Of a stretch of 16,885 bases of DNA, positions 1 through 5,618 are shown in pieces. Below the pieces are notes generated by a model. It did no database searches, was not told the DNA's origin, and saw only the letters and a program-made list of their open reading frames with translations. This DNA is from Nitrospira defluvii. GTDB taxonomy: Bacteria > Nitrospirota > Nitrospiria > Nitrospirales > Nitrospiraceae. The first letter of the stretch is position 1, and every line of letters starts with the position of its first letter. The stretch covers positions 1 through 16,885 of the forward strand of contig JACQHN010000574.1 in the NCBI GenBank assembly GCA_016199015.1, written 5' to 3'. Both the position numbers and the translations under genes were made by a program.

Positions 1-217
1 CCGTGATCATCACCACGCGGGACCGTCGTACCGCTGTCTTCAGCACCGCCACGATGTCGGACACATCGTCACCGACCGTCGTTTTGTACCGGAGTTCAAC
101 TCCACAGGCCGCCAGTTGATCGGCGATGAACAGTGAATTGGTGTCGAGGCGGCCACCGAGTAACAGTTCTGACCCGATGGCGATGGTTTCAGCCGTCCAG
201 GTTCTCGGCTTGTTCAT
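1..217 (-). CDS. cinA: CinA family protein, N-terminal part (runs off the window)
   Basis: The reverse strand from an ATG at 217 encodes 72 residues before the window edge. They match the start of CinA (competence/damage-inducible protein; many members act as nicotinamide-nucleotide amidase with an N-terminal MoaB/MogA-like domain). Visible hallmarks are AETIAIGSELLLGG near residues 9-22, DTNS just after, and a TTVGDD segment near residue 50, which form the opening of the molybdopterin-binding-like (COG1058) fold. The amidase domain lies outside the window, so whether the gene is intact is unknown. The start is 55 bp downstream of the stop of the exported unknown gene on the same strand, so the two are probably co-transcribed. 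The ribosome binding site is weak (AAAGG, 11 nt before the ATG). The family call is firm. Confidence 0.88.
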   Translation of the reverse strand, partial: MNKPRTWTAETIAIGSELLLGGRLDTNSLFIADQLAACGVELRYKTTVGDDVSDIVAVLKTAVRRSRVVMIT

Positions 218-272
218 GAAGTTCGAAACCTTTGCGATAGGAATGATGGACCAAGGGGTCAAACACGTGCGG

Positions 273-887
273 TTATTCGATATGAGCGAAATCGAGATCG
301 AAACTGACCTGTCCCCCGCCGGAAGGAAAGACTGTGAGCGTGGTCTGAGCCCGTGGGTCGAGGTCGGCATAGGGAAACTGTGCGATCACCTTAGCCCGGT
401 AGGCCGGCTGCTGCGGCCAGACCGCCGTGCGATCGCCCCGCGCATCGAACCGCACCGTGGCCGGTTTCACCGTCCGGCCGGCTTGCTCCATCACCACATA
501 ACTATCGGCGGCAAAGTTCATCCGGTCGCCATAGATCACGACATTCACCAGGAGAAGATCATTCGCCATCACCTGGGCAATATCCTGCTCAGTTGGCGTC
601 AGATCGCGCAGGGCCAGATGATTGGCCATCACGAGGAGACTCCCCAGCTTTGTCATGATGAAACCGCGAGGGGCGAGGTCTTCCTTGGCACCGAACCAGG
701 TATGGAGTTGATCCGGGGAGAGGCGTTGGCGCGCCGCCGACTTTCCTCGCTCGACTGTGGTCTGGATTTGTTCAGTTGTGGGTTGGATCTCTATGGCATT
801 CGATGGAACGCCAACCGTCCAACTCGCCACCACAAACAGGCTGGGCACGAGCCAGGATCCGGCAGGCAATCTTCGGAGACCGTTCAT
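273..887 (-). CDS. Conserved-type exported protein of unknown function (204 aa)
   Basis: I do not recognise a family. The frame is open further upstream, but the ATG at 887 gives a credible signal peptide: a short basic start (MNGLRRLP), a hydrophobic stretch around residues 10-25, and a small-residue region ending near VPSNA. The rest is soluble, with an acidic/helical middle and a beta-rich C-terminus (DLDPRAQTTLTVFPSGG). The protein is therefore probably periplasmic or an exported lipid-free protein. No Shine-Dalgarno sequence precedes the ATG; a promoter-like TTGACA-17-TACTGC ends 9 nt before it, so the mRNA may start almost at the start codon. It lies upstream of cinA on the same strand and divergent from the hemQ-like gene. 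The gene call is good because the reading frame and signal peptide agree; the function is unknown. Confidence 0.7.
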   Translation of the reverse strand: MNGLRRLPAGSWLVPSLFVVASWTVGVPSNAIEIQPTTEQIQTTVERGKSAARQRLSPDQLHTWFGAKEDLAPRGFIMTKLGSLLVMANHLALRDLTPTEQDIAQVMANDLLLVNVVIYGDRMNFAADSYVVMEQAGRTVKPATVRFDARGDRTAVWPQQPAYRAKVIAQFPYADLDPRAQTTLTVFPSGGGQVSFDLDFAHIE

Positions 888-896
888 ACTGACCAG

Positions 897-925
897 GCAG
901 TACCAGATCGGTTTTGCCCTGTCAA
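897..925 (-). promoter_or_regulatory. Candidate sigma-70 promoter for the exported unknown gene
   Basis: On the reverse strand a perfect TTGACA (complement of 920-925) is followed after 17 nt by TACTGC (897-902). The -10 box is poor, but it is preceded by TGG, an extended -10 arrangement. It ends 9 nt before the ATG at 887, so transcription would begin within a few bases of the start codon. Moderate to low confidence because of the weak -10. Confidence 0.4.
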
Positions 926-952
926 TTCGAACCGCTTGCAACTCTGGCTCTG

Positions 953-982
953 TTGACAGCCCGCGAGATGAAATGCTAAACA
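953..982 (+). promoter_or_regulatory. Candidate sigma-70 promoter for the hemQ-like gene
   Basis: TTGACA at 953-958, an 18-nt spacer and TAAACA at 977-982 with an upstream TGC (extended -10). Expected transcription start is near 989, giving a leader of about 45 nt before the ATG at 1034. It overlaps the divergent control region of the leftward gene starting at 887, so both genes could share regulation. The -10 match is modest. Confidence 0.4.
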
Positions 983-1033
983 CACTAACTCTTATTCTTT
1001 TACATTATCAAGAACTTGCCTGGAGGGTTCGTC

Positions 1034-1741
1034 ATGTCCAGCCCCGAACAGCCACCCCGCCGCCAGTACGTCAATTTTACCTTCTATAAGATCGATCCAG
1101 CTTGGCGGCGGCTCCCCGAAGATGAGCGCACACGCGGCAAGCAGGAGTTCCTCCGCGCCGTGGAAGAGTACCAGGGCAAAGTCCTCGTTATCGCCTACAC
1201 GACGGTCGGTATTCGAGGCGACTGTGACCTGATGCTCTGGCGTATCAGCTATGAACTCGAACTGTTCCAGGAAATGAGCACTAAAATCATGGCCTCCGGA
1301 TTGGGCAAGTATATCCTTAACCCTTATTCTTACTTGGCCATCACCAAACGCTCCATCTACGTCGATCATCACACCCACGAAAACCAGGAAAGTAAGCGGC
1401 TGACCGTGGTCCCGGGCAAAGCCAAATACATCTTCGTCTATCCGTTCGTGAAAACTCGCGAATGGTTCCTGCTCACCAAGGCAGCGCGGCAGGGTATGAT
1501 GGACGAACACATCGAAGTCGGCCATCGCTTCCCGTCGGTCAAGCTCAATACCACCTATTCCTTCGGTCTCGACGACCAGGAATGGGTCGTCGCGTTTGAG
1601 AGCGATAGGCCCGAAGACTTCTTGGATCTCGTCATGGCGCTGCGGGAAACCGAAGGCAGCCGCTACACCTTGCGCGATACACCCATTTTTACCTGCATCC
1701 GCAAGAGTCTGAAGGAAACCCTCGATACCCTGGGTGGCTAA
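1034..1741 (+). CDS. hemQ: Chlorite dismutase-superfamily protein, probable coproheme decarboxylase (ChdC/HemQ)
   Basis: This is a 235-aa member of the chlorite dismutase/HemQ heme-protein superfamily. GGAGGG ends 6 nt before the ATG, so this start is preferred over an in-frame TTG at 1016. Residues visible: proximal heme ligand His159 (MMDEH), a YPFVK segment with Tyr136 and Lys140, and Arg122 located 14 residues before that Tyr. These correspond to Tyr145, Lys149 and Arg131 of Staphylococcus aureus ChdC, which decarboxylates coproheme III to heme b. The distal Arg that defines true chlorite dismutases (Arg173 in the Nitrospira defluvii enzyme) is not there; Leu171/Asn172 occupy that position. 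I therefore favour cytoplasmic coproheme decarboxylase over chlorite dismutase. The correspondence was made by eye. The gene is a single-gene unit, with a hairpin terminator 26 bp after the stop. Confidence 0.85.
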   Translation: MSSPEQPPRRQYVNFTFYKIDPAWRRLPEDERTRGKQEFLRAVEEYQGKVLVIAYTTVGIRGDCDLMLWRISYELELFQEMSTKIMASGLGKYILNPYSYLAITKRSIYVDHHTHENQESKRLTVVPGKAKYIFVYPFVKTREWFLLTKAARQGMMDEHIEVGHRFPSVKLNTTYSFGLDDQEWVVAFESDRPEDFLDLVMALRETEGSRYTLRDTPIFTCIRKSLKETLDTLGG

Positions 1742-1766
1742 GAGCGATTCACAGACATCTGTTTCC

Positions 1767-1805
1767 CAGCCTTCGGTCACAAGACCGAAGGCTGTGCTGT
1801 TTCTA
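1767..1805 (+). terminator. Hairpin terminator of the hemQ-like gene
   Basis: A perfect 12-bp stem, CAGCCTTCGGTC (1767-1778) with GACCGAAGGCTG (1783-1794), closes a 4-nt ACAA loop 26 bp after the stop codon. It is followed by TGCTGTTTCT, a T-rich but interrupted tail. The position and strong stem support a terminator; the weak T-tract leaves some doubt. Confidence 0.75.
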
Positions 1806-1818
1806 CGCCTGCCTAGAC

Positions 1819-1880
1819 GGCAGTTCAGGATTCACAACTAAACCCTTATTGCCTCTTCTGCGCCGCCGATCTGAACTGCC
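1819..1880. repeat. Separated 10-bp perfect inverted repeat in the intergenic region
   Basis: GGCAGTTCAG (1819-1828) and CTGAACTGCC (1871-1880) are perfect inverted copies 42 nt apart, between the hemQ terminator and the next gene. The segment between them is pyrimidine-rich and non-coding. It could be a long-loop RNA structure or a split operator; nothing else shows its role. Confidence 0.5.
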
Positions 1881-2026
1881 CCTGATGGTCTGTGCCAGCT
1901 CTATTATCTGACCCCGGCAGGTTTTTGCCAGCCTCCGACGGCAGCCCACCTCGTTTTGACAGCCGGGTTGAGCCTGTGGTACCTGTATTATCTCTACCGT
2001 TCCACCACACAGACGGAGCAGCTTCT

Positions 2027-2239
2027 ATGGCTGAAAACAATGCGGTCTATGCCATCCGCTTTCCTGATGGTTCCGTGACCCTGTATATCGACGAAGAATA
2101 TGCCATCGATCGAGGCGTCGACCCTGCCAAGCTGGTTCGCGTCGAGATTCCACGAGAGATGTTTATCAGCGGCAGCATCCAGCAAATCCGTGAATACGTC
2201 GCGGTCTACCTTGAGACCAGCCACCAGGGCACGGCCTAG
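2027..2239 (+). CDS. Small hypothetical protein (70 aa)
   Basis: I do not recognise a family. The ATG at 2027 is chosen because GGAG (2015-2018) lies 8 nt upstream; the frame upstream of it reads as non-coding. The 70-aa product is acidic and soluble, starting MAENNAVYAIRFPDG, with beta-strand-like alternation (SVTLYIDEEYAI) and a helical end (SIQQIREYVAVYLE). A TATTAT box at 1986-1991 could serve as a -10 element but lacks a convincing -35. The next gene starts 34 nt after the stop with its own ribosome binding site, so the two are probably an operon. Confidence 0.65.
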   Translation: MAENNAVYAIRFPDGSVTLYIDEEYAIDRGVDPAKLVRVEIPREMFISGSIQQIREYVAVYLETSHQGTA

Positions 2240-2273
2240 GCGAACCTTTTACGTCGCACGAGGGTCCCACACC

Positions 2274-3443
2274 ATGTCCGCTTTGCTCACCCCAGAACTC
2301 ATCGCCTCCACCATCGAACAATCCCCGATCCAAGGCCGTATCATGCTCAAGCTCCTCTTGCTGCAGCATTTCGATATTACGCCGGAAGAAATCAGCCACA
2401 TTGCAGCCGATCGCCCAGACCCGCGTTGCGTGGTCGGCACCAAGCCGATCCACCAGGTTGTGACCCAAGATGCCCTGCGTGATGTGACGAGCCGGCGAGA
2501 TGAGTATCGCCGCCGAGTCCGGTTGCGACGGGAACGACTCTGGCTTCAAATGGAAGCCATGAAGGGCATGACCGCGCTCGCGGAGGGAATGGTTCGTGCG
2601 GCCACGGATCTCCTGCAGACGCGTTATAAGGTAGCACCAGACGCCGTGGCGGCCATTAAACAACAGGCCCGTGCCGCGGTCCCCAAACCGGCGATTCGGC
2701 TGTTAGATCGACGGTGGGACGAGAACGATATCTCTGCCGAGGCCTACCAAGAAGCCAGACTGGGACTCGAAATACAGACGCAACTGCGCCTATTAGACAA
2801 GTATCGGAAGCGGTTTGAGCTCTCCGAGCGGGAGTGGAAGTCCATCAACGCTGCGCCCATGCAAGATCACGAAATCGGTCACATCTGGGGCATTCCTGCC
2901 GGGAGTCTTGCCGGACGAAAGGTCAAACATCTCCACCAATATCTCCAGACCATCCAGACCGCTCTGCAACGTTCTTCCACGAAGGATCTTCCGGTCACCG
3001 CGTCGCTCGATCTGTGGAAAGAAACGCTGGCCGTCCTGGGTGAAAGGCCGGTGGAACGATCCATCGCGGTCTACGACGGCTTAGAGCGGACCGAAGACGC
3101 GCTGGTGGAGAAACTCCGGACATTCGTCTGGGGGACATTGGGCGAAGACATTGAGGCGAAATTCTGGCTGTCGCTGGTCCACGGTGCGAGTTCCAATGCC
3201 GTACACTCAGAAAATACCCGATCCCTATTCGGCCTCCAGCGGCTGATGGCGACGCTCTCTGAAATCGACCTCAGCCCAGAAGCGCTCGAAGAAGAACTCC
3301 TGACCCGCACCGCACCGGTCGCCAAAGAAGCCTTAGCGCTGGCCGACGAGGCGGGCCAACCCACGGAAGAAGAAATCGGTCAAATGAAGCAGCATGTGCT
3401 GACTAGTTTCATGGGCGAGCTACACGACGATCTTCGACGATGA
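2274..3443 (+). CDS. Hypothetical mostly helical protein (389 aa)
   Basis: No family recognised. The ATG at 2274 is preceded by GAGGG 9 nt upstream; the open frame before it overlaps the upstream gene and is not needed. The product is charged, soluble and strongly helical, with no signal peptide or membrane segment. The N-terminal third has a compact helical section (LIASTIEQSPIQGRIMLKLL) followed by an Arg-rich helix near residues 78-100 that could form a coiled coil. The middle and C-terminal parts are acidic helices (EEELL, PTEEEIGQMKQHV). It forms a probable two-gene operon with the 70-aa gene just upstream. The reading frame is long, with strong coding character, so the gene is real; its function is unknown. 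Confidence 0.8.
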   Translation: MSALLTPELIASTIEQSPIQGRIMLKLLLLQHFDITPEEISHIAADRPDPRCVVGTKPIHQVVTQDALRDVTSRRDEYRRRVRLRRERLWLQMEAMKGMTALAEGMVRAATDLLQTRYKVAPDAVAAIKQQARAAVPKPAIRLLDRRWDENDISAEAYQEARLGLEIQTQLRLLDKYRKRFELSEREWKSINAAPMQDHEIGHIWGIPAGSLAGRKVKHLHQYLQTIQTALQRSSTKDLPVTASLDLWKETLAVLGERPVERSIAVYDGLERTEDALVEKLRTFVWGTLGEDIEAKFWLSLVHGASSNAVHSENTRSLFGLQRLMATLSEIDLSPEALEEELLTRTAPVAKEALALADEAGQPTEEEIGQMKQHVLTSFMGELHDDLRR

Positions 3444-3490
3444 AGGATCTTCGTTTCATCGGCGAGCGGCGGACTATTTAAGAAGGGACA

Positions 3491-3537
3491 CCGGCGGATC
3501 ATAGAAGCCGGCCCCTGAGTGACCTAAAGTTTTTTTT
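3491..3537 (+). terminator. Possible weak terminator after the 389-aa gene
   Basis: A short stem CCGGC (3491-3495)/GCCGG (3507-3511) is followed, after 18 nt, by a run of eight T (3530-3537). The distance between stem and T-run is too long for a standard intrinsic terminator, so this is tentative. The T-run just precedes the promoter of the next gene. Confidence 0.3.
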
Positions 3538-3546
3538 ACGACTGCC

Positions 3547-3575
3547 TTCTCAGCTCGGAGTGAATTTTGTATAAT
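3547..3575 (+). promoter_or_regulatory. Sigma-70 promoter of the OB-fold gene, with consensus -10
   Basis: TATAAT at 3570-3575 is a perfect -10 box, preceded at 17 nt by TTCTCA (3547-3552, 4 of 6 to consensus). Transcription should start near 3582, only a few bases before the ATG at 3585, implying a leaderless or near-leaderless message. Confidence 0.6.
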
Positions 3576-3584
3576 TCATCTATC

Positions 3585-4022
3585 ATGTTGCGGCGCAACG
3601 GCATGCACAGTTTCCTGTCTAAAGTAACACGCATCGCACTCATGCTCGGCACACTGGCCGTTGGTGGATGGGCAATGCCTGCCCTCTCCATCTCTGCTTC
3701 GGGGATGGTGGAGGTCACGGAACTCCTGGCCCATCCCGACCACTATGATCACCAAGCGGTGACCGTCAGCGGACGCGTGACCAGTTTTCAACTCGCCACC
3801 AATCGCGATGGACACCCGGCGTTCGGCTTCCTTCTGCAGGACAGCGCCGGAACGGTCAAGGTTGTTGGACTTGGAAAGGCCGACGTGCGGGAAGGTGACT
3901 ATGTGGTGGTGGAAGGGGTCTTCAGCCGTCTTCGCCAGGCTGGCCGCGCCATCGTCTACAACGAAATTAAAGCCACGTCTGTCCAGTCTATGGCCAGGAT
4001 GAATCCCGACCTGGTGGGTTAA
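3585..4022 (+). CDS. Exported OB-fold protein (145 aa)
   Basis: From the ATG at 3585 the product has a basic n-region (MLRRNGMHSFLSK), a hydrophobic core to about residue 31 and a likely signal cleavage near residues 34-40. The mature part (about 57-134) looks like a bacterial OB fold: VTVSGRVTSFQL, GFLLQDSAGTVKVVG, EGDYVVVEGVF and a closing strand near IVYNEIKATSV. Such periplasmic OB domains bind nucleic acid, oligosaccharide or partner proteins; the ligand here is unknown. Start choice is uncertain: ATG 3585 (favoured by the promoter), ATG 3603, or TTG 3567, which has GGAG 6 nt upstream but lies inside the promoter's -10 region. The stop codon overlaps that of the convergent FKBP gene. Confidence 0.75.
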   Translation: MLRRNGMHSFLSKVTRIALMLGTLAVGGWAMPALSISASGMVEVTELLAHPDHYDHQAVTVSGRVTSFQLATNRDGHPAFGFLLQDSAGTVKVVGLGKADVREGDYVVVEGVFSRLRQAGRAIVYNEIKATSVQSMARMNPDLVG

Positions 4023-4495
4023 CGCTCTTCCTGTCGCCCTACCGGCATTCCCGTGACAAGCTGCTGATCACCACGCTGGATGTCCACAACCCGGACATCA
4101 AACCGCAACGTCTGACCTGCGAGTGGGTGATTGAGATCCAGCACGATGACGTCTGGCTTGATCTCCGCGACGTACGGAAACACGGTCCTTCCATCCGGAG
4201 CCGTCGCTTCCAGTTTTGTCCCTATCCGCTGAGCCTCCGCCGGAACCCGATCCCTTTGCACCTCAAAGAATCCCTCCGGGTGAATTTCACCATAGGCATC
4301 GACCGGCTGAACCGTCACCATCTTGGACGCCCCAAGCTCCATGCCATCAAGCCCCGCTTCCAGCCCCCGCAAAATTTCGTTCTGTCCATGGGTGTAGATC
4401 AACGGTGAATCACCGACGGTCGTCTCGATGACGCGTTCGTCCGCCAACCGAATCGTATACTCGACTGAGACAACATCTCCCTGTGACACCATCAT
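4019..4495 (-). CDS. SlyD-like FKBP-type peptidyl-prolyl cis-trans isomerase
   Basis: The 158-aa product follows the SlyD pattern: an FKBP strand GDVVSVEYTIRL at residues 6-17, GQNEILRGLEAGLDGM at 37-52, AYGE near 67-70, an inserted-in-flap chaperone domain roughly 73-122, and the characteristic closing LNHPLAGQTLRFDV at 121-134. It should catalyse proline isomerisation and act as a folding chaperone in the cytoplasm, since there is no signal peptide. The His/Cys-rich metal-binding tail of E. coli SlyD is missing; the protein ends shortly after the FKBP fold. AGGAG lies 8 nt before the ATG at 4495, which decides this start over the GTG at 4504. The gene converges on the OB-fold gene with a 4-bp overlap, and both stop codons lie within TTAA. 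Confidence 0.9.
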   Translation of the reverse strand: MMVSQGDVVSVEYTIRLADERVIETTVGDSPLIYTHGQNEILRGLEAGLDGMELGASKMVTVQPVDAYGEIHPEGFFEVQRDRVPAEAQRIGTKLEATAPDGRTVFPYVAEIKPDVIVLDLNHPLAGQTLRFDVRVVDIQRGDQQLVTGMPVGRQEER

Positions 4496-4711
4496 GCTCC
4501 ACACTCCTTGCTCAGAAGTCCCATGATAGAGAGCCCGTACTGCTCACCACGCGAGATCACCCTATCACGACAGGGCGATGGCGTCATGCAAATATCAGGA
4601 AGGAATCCCGAGGCGGCAATGGTCCTGAGTGCATCGTTGAACGGGTCGTGTACCGTGCGTGGTACGCACCACTGAATCAAGGGCGAGCGAGAGAAGAAGA
4701 GGACGGCTACA

Positions 4712-5278
4712 TTACCAATAACGAAACGGTCCGGAATCGAGATGCACAAACTTGCCGCGTGGATAATAGCCGACGCCCCCACATCCGAATCGTAACGCGA
4801 CTTCCCGCAGGGTGCGTAGCGGCACGCCGGGCATCTGCACGTCCACGGCCTGCCCCAACACATGATAGCTGTTGCGGGCCGCACGAGTACCCATTCTGAT
4901 CAACTGGTCGTTATATTCCGGAGAACGATACCCGGACACGATATGCACGTCGCGACGACCGCCGATCCGCTTTTGGACGAGATTGACGAATTCAATGAGA
5001 CGCACGTCCATGATCGTCGACTCGTTGGTGTGATGGCAGCGCAGGAGATGGTTTAAGTCAGTGAGAGCCCCTTGATCGTACGCCCCGCTGTCGGTCCGAT
5101 ACGTGACCGACAACCGTTCGTCCGTCTGCAGGTTGTAGAGACTCACGCGTCCTTCTGGAAGTCGTGCCGCACACGTGTCGGCCGGAAGGGCCAGACGTAC
5201 CGCCGCCAGGGCCATCCCTACCGCGGTCGTGCGCAAGAGGTCTCGTCGAGTCCAGAGAGAGGGTGCGTCAGGTGACAT
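4712..5278 (-). CDS. Tat-exported DUF882/M15 murein peptidase (YcbK/MepK-like)
   Basis: A 188-aa protein of the DUF882 (peptidase M15-like) family, whose E. coli member YcbK/MepK is a murein endopeptidase. The metal-binding pattern is present: HVLGQAVD (His139, Asp146) and FVHLDSG (His179, Asp181), with SGYRSPEYN at 115-123 as the typical preceding motif. The N-terminus carries a twin-arginine signal, TRRDLL at residues 10-15 followed by a hydrophobic stretch to about residue 32, so the enzyme should be exported folded to the periplasm. AGGAG ends 7 nt before the ATG at 5278 and fixes the start; the frame upstream is open but not needed. The gene is the last in a leftward series after the sigma-54 activator; co-regulation is possible but not shown. 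Confidence 0.88.
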   Translation of the reverse strand: MSPDAPSLWTRRDLLRTTAVGMALAAVRLALPADTCAARLPEGRVSLYNLQTDERLSVTYRTDSGAYDQGALTDLNHLLRCHHTNESTIMDVRLIEFVNLVQKRIGGRRDVHIVSGYRSPEYNDQLIRMGTRAARNSYHVLGQAVDVQMPGVPLRTLREVALRFGCGGVGYYPRGKFVHLDSGPFRYW

Positions 5279-5422
5279 TGATTCGCTCCTGCTCGGAAAT
5301 TCAGGTACCCGTCTGTTCATAAGTACATCCCCGCAATCGGCAGAGAGGCGCATCAATGAGCTCGTCGTTCATCGTCCTTGACACAGATGATTCAACGGGA
5401 GATGCGTCACAAGGGATGTCCA

Positions 5423-5530
5423 TCAGGTGATGGTCCTCATGACCGGCTCGCAACGAACGAGGAAAACCCGGTGGTTGAGACTGTAGTACTTAACAAATAC
5501 CTGTGAGCCGGTCAACTCTTTTGCGCACAT
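5423..5530 (-). CDS. Candidate small protein (35 aa)
   Basis: In the 340-bp gap between the murein peptidase and the sigma-54 activator, an ATG at 5530 is preceded by GGAGG (complement of 5537-5541) at an ideal 6-nt spacing. The ORF encodes 35 residues: MCAKELTGSQVFVKYY at the start, then a basic/hydrophobic segment (NHRVFLVRCEPV) and a TGA at 5423-5425. The composition is protein-like, mixing beta-prone hydrophobics and basic residues, and it has no transmembrane helix. I recognise no family. The ORF is on the same strand as both neighbours and just downstream of a nested inverted repeat. It remains a prediction based on the ribosome binding site and reading frame. The rest of the gap, 5279-5422, shows only the murein peptidase ribosome binding site. 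Confidence 0.5.
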   Translation of the reverse strand: MCAKELTGSQVFVKYYSLNHRVFLVRCEPVMRTIT

Positions 5531-5548
5531 TGCACTCCTCCATCCTGC

Positions 5549-5582
5549 GCATGCGGAGCGACCGCTGCACCCTGCCGCATGC
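5549..5582. repeat. Nested inverted repeat between the sigma-54 activator and the small ORF
   Basis: GCATGCGG (5549-5556) pairs with CCGCATGC (5575-5582), and inside the left half AGCG (5557-5560) pairs with CGCT (5563-5566). There is no T-tract on either strand. It could be an operator, an RNA structure in the leader of the 35-aa ORF, or an imperfect terminator for the regulator gene. Confidence 0.5.
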
Positions 5583-5618
5583 GAGGCCGACGAATGTTTA
5601 CCTCACCGAACGGCCCAC

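Noticed and set aside
192..256. A 25-aa GTG-initiated frame on the minus strand overlapping the start of cinA
   Set aside because: It has no ribosome binding site, overlaps the confident cinA frame and ends after 25 codons; treated as chance.
126..956. A 276-aa open frame on the plus strand
   Set aside because: It is antisense to the cinA start and the exported unknown protein, is rich in His/Arg as antisense frames of GC-rich genes often are, and has no ribosome binding site.
992..1780. A 262-aa open frame antisense to the hemQ-like gene
   Set aside because: It is a mirror of the well-supported chlorite dismutase-family frame and crosses its terminator.
1767..1880. Possible CRISPR or tandem repeat array in the intergenic region
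   Set aside because: Only isolated inverted repeats are present; there are no regularly spaced direct repeats here or elsewhere in the window.
4648..4667. Hairpin GTGTACC/GGTACGC as terminator of the murein peptidase gene
   Set aside because: It contains a G-T pair, has no T-run on the minus strand and lies about 45 bp past the stop; support is too weak.
5378..5406. A perfect TTGACA on the plus strand as a promoter
   Set aside because: No acceptable -10 box follows at 16-18 nt and no plus-strand gene lies downstream.
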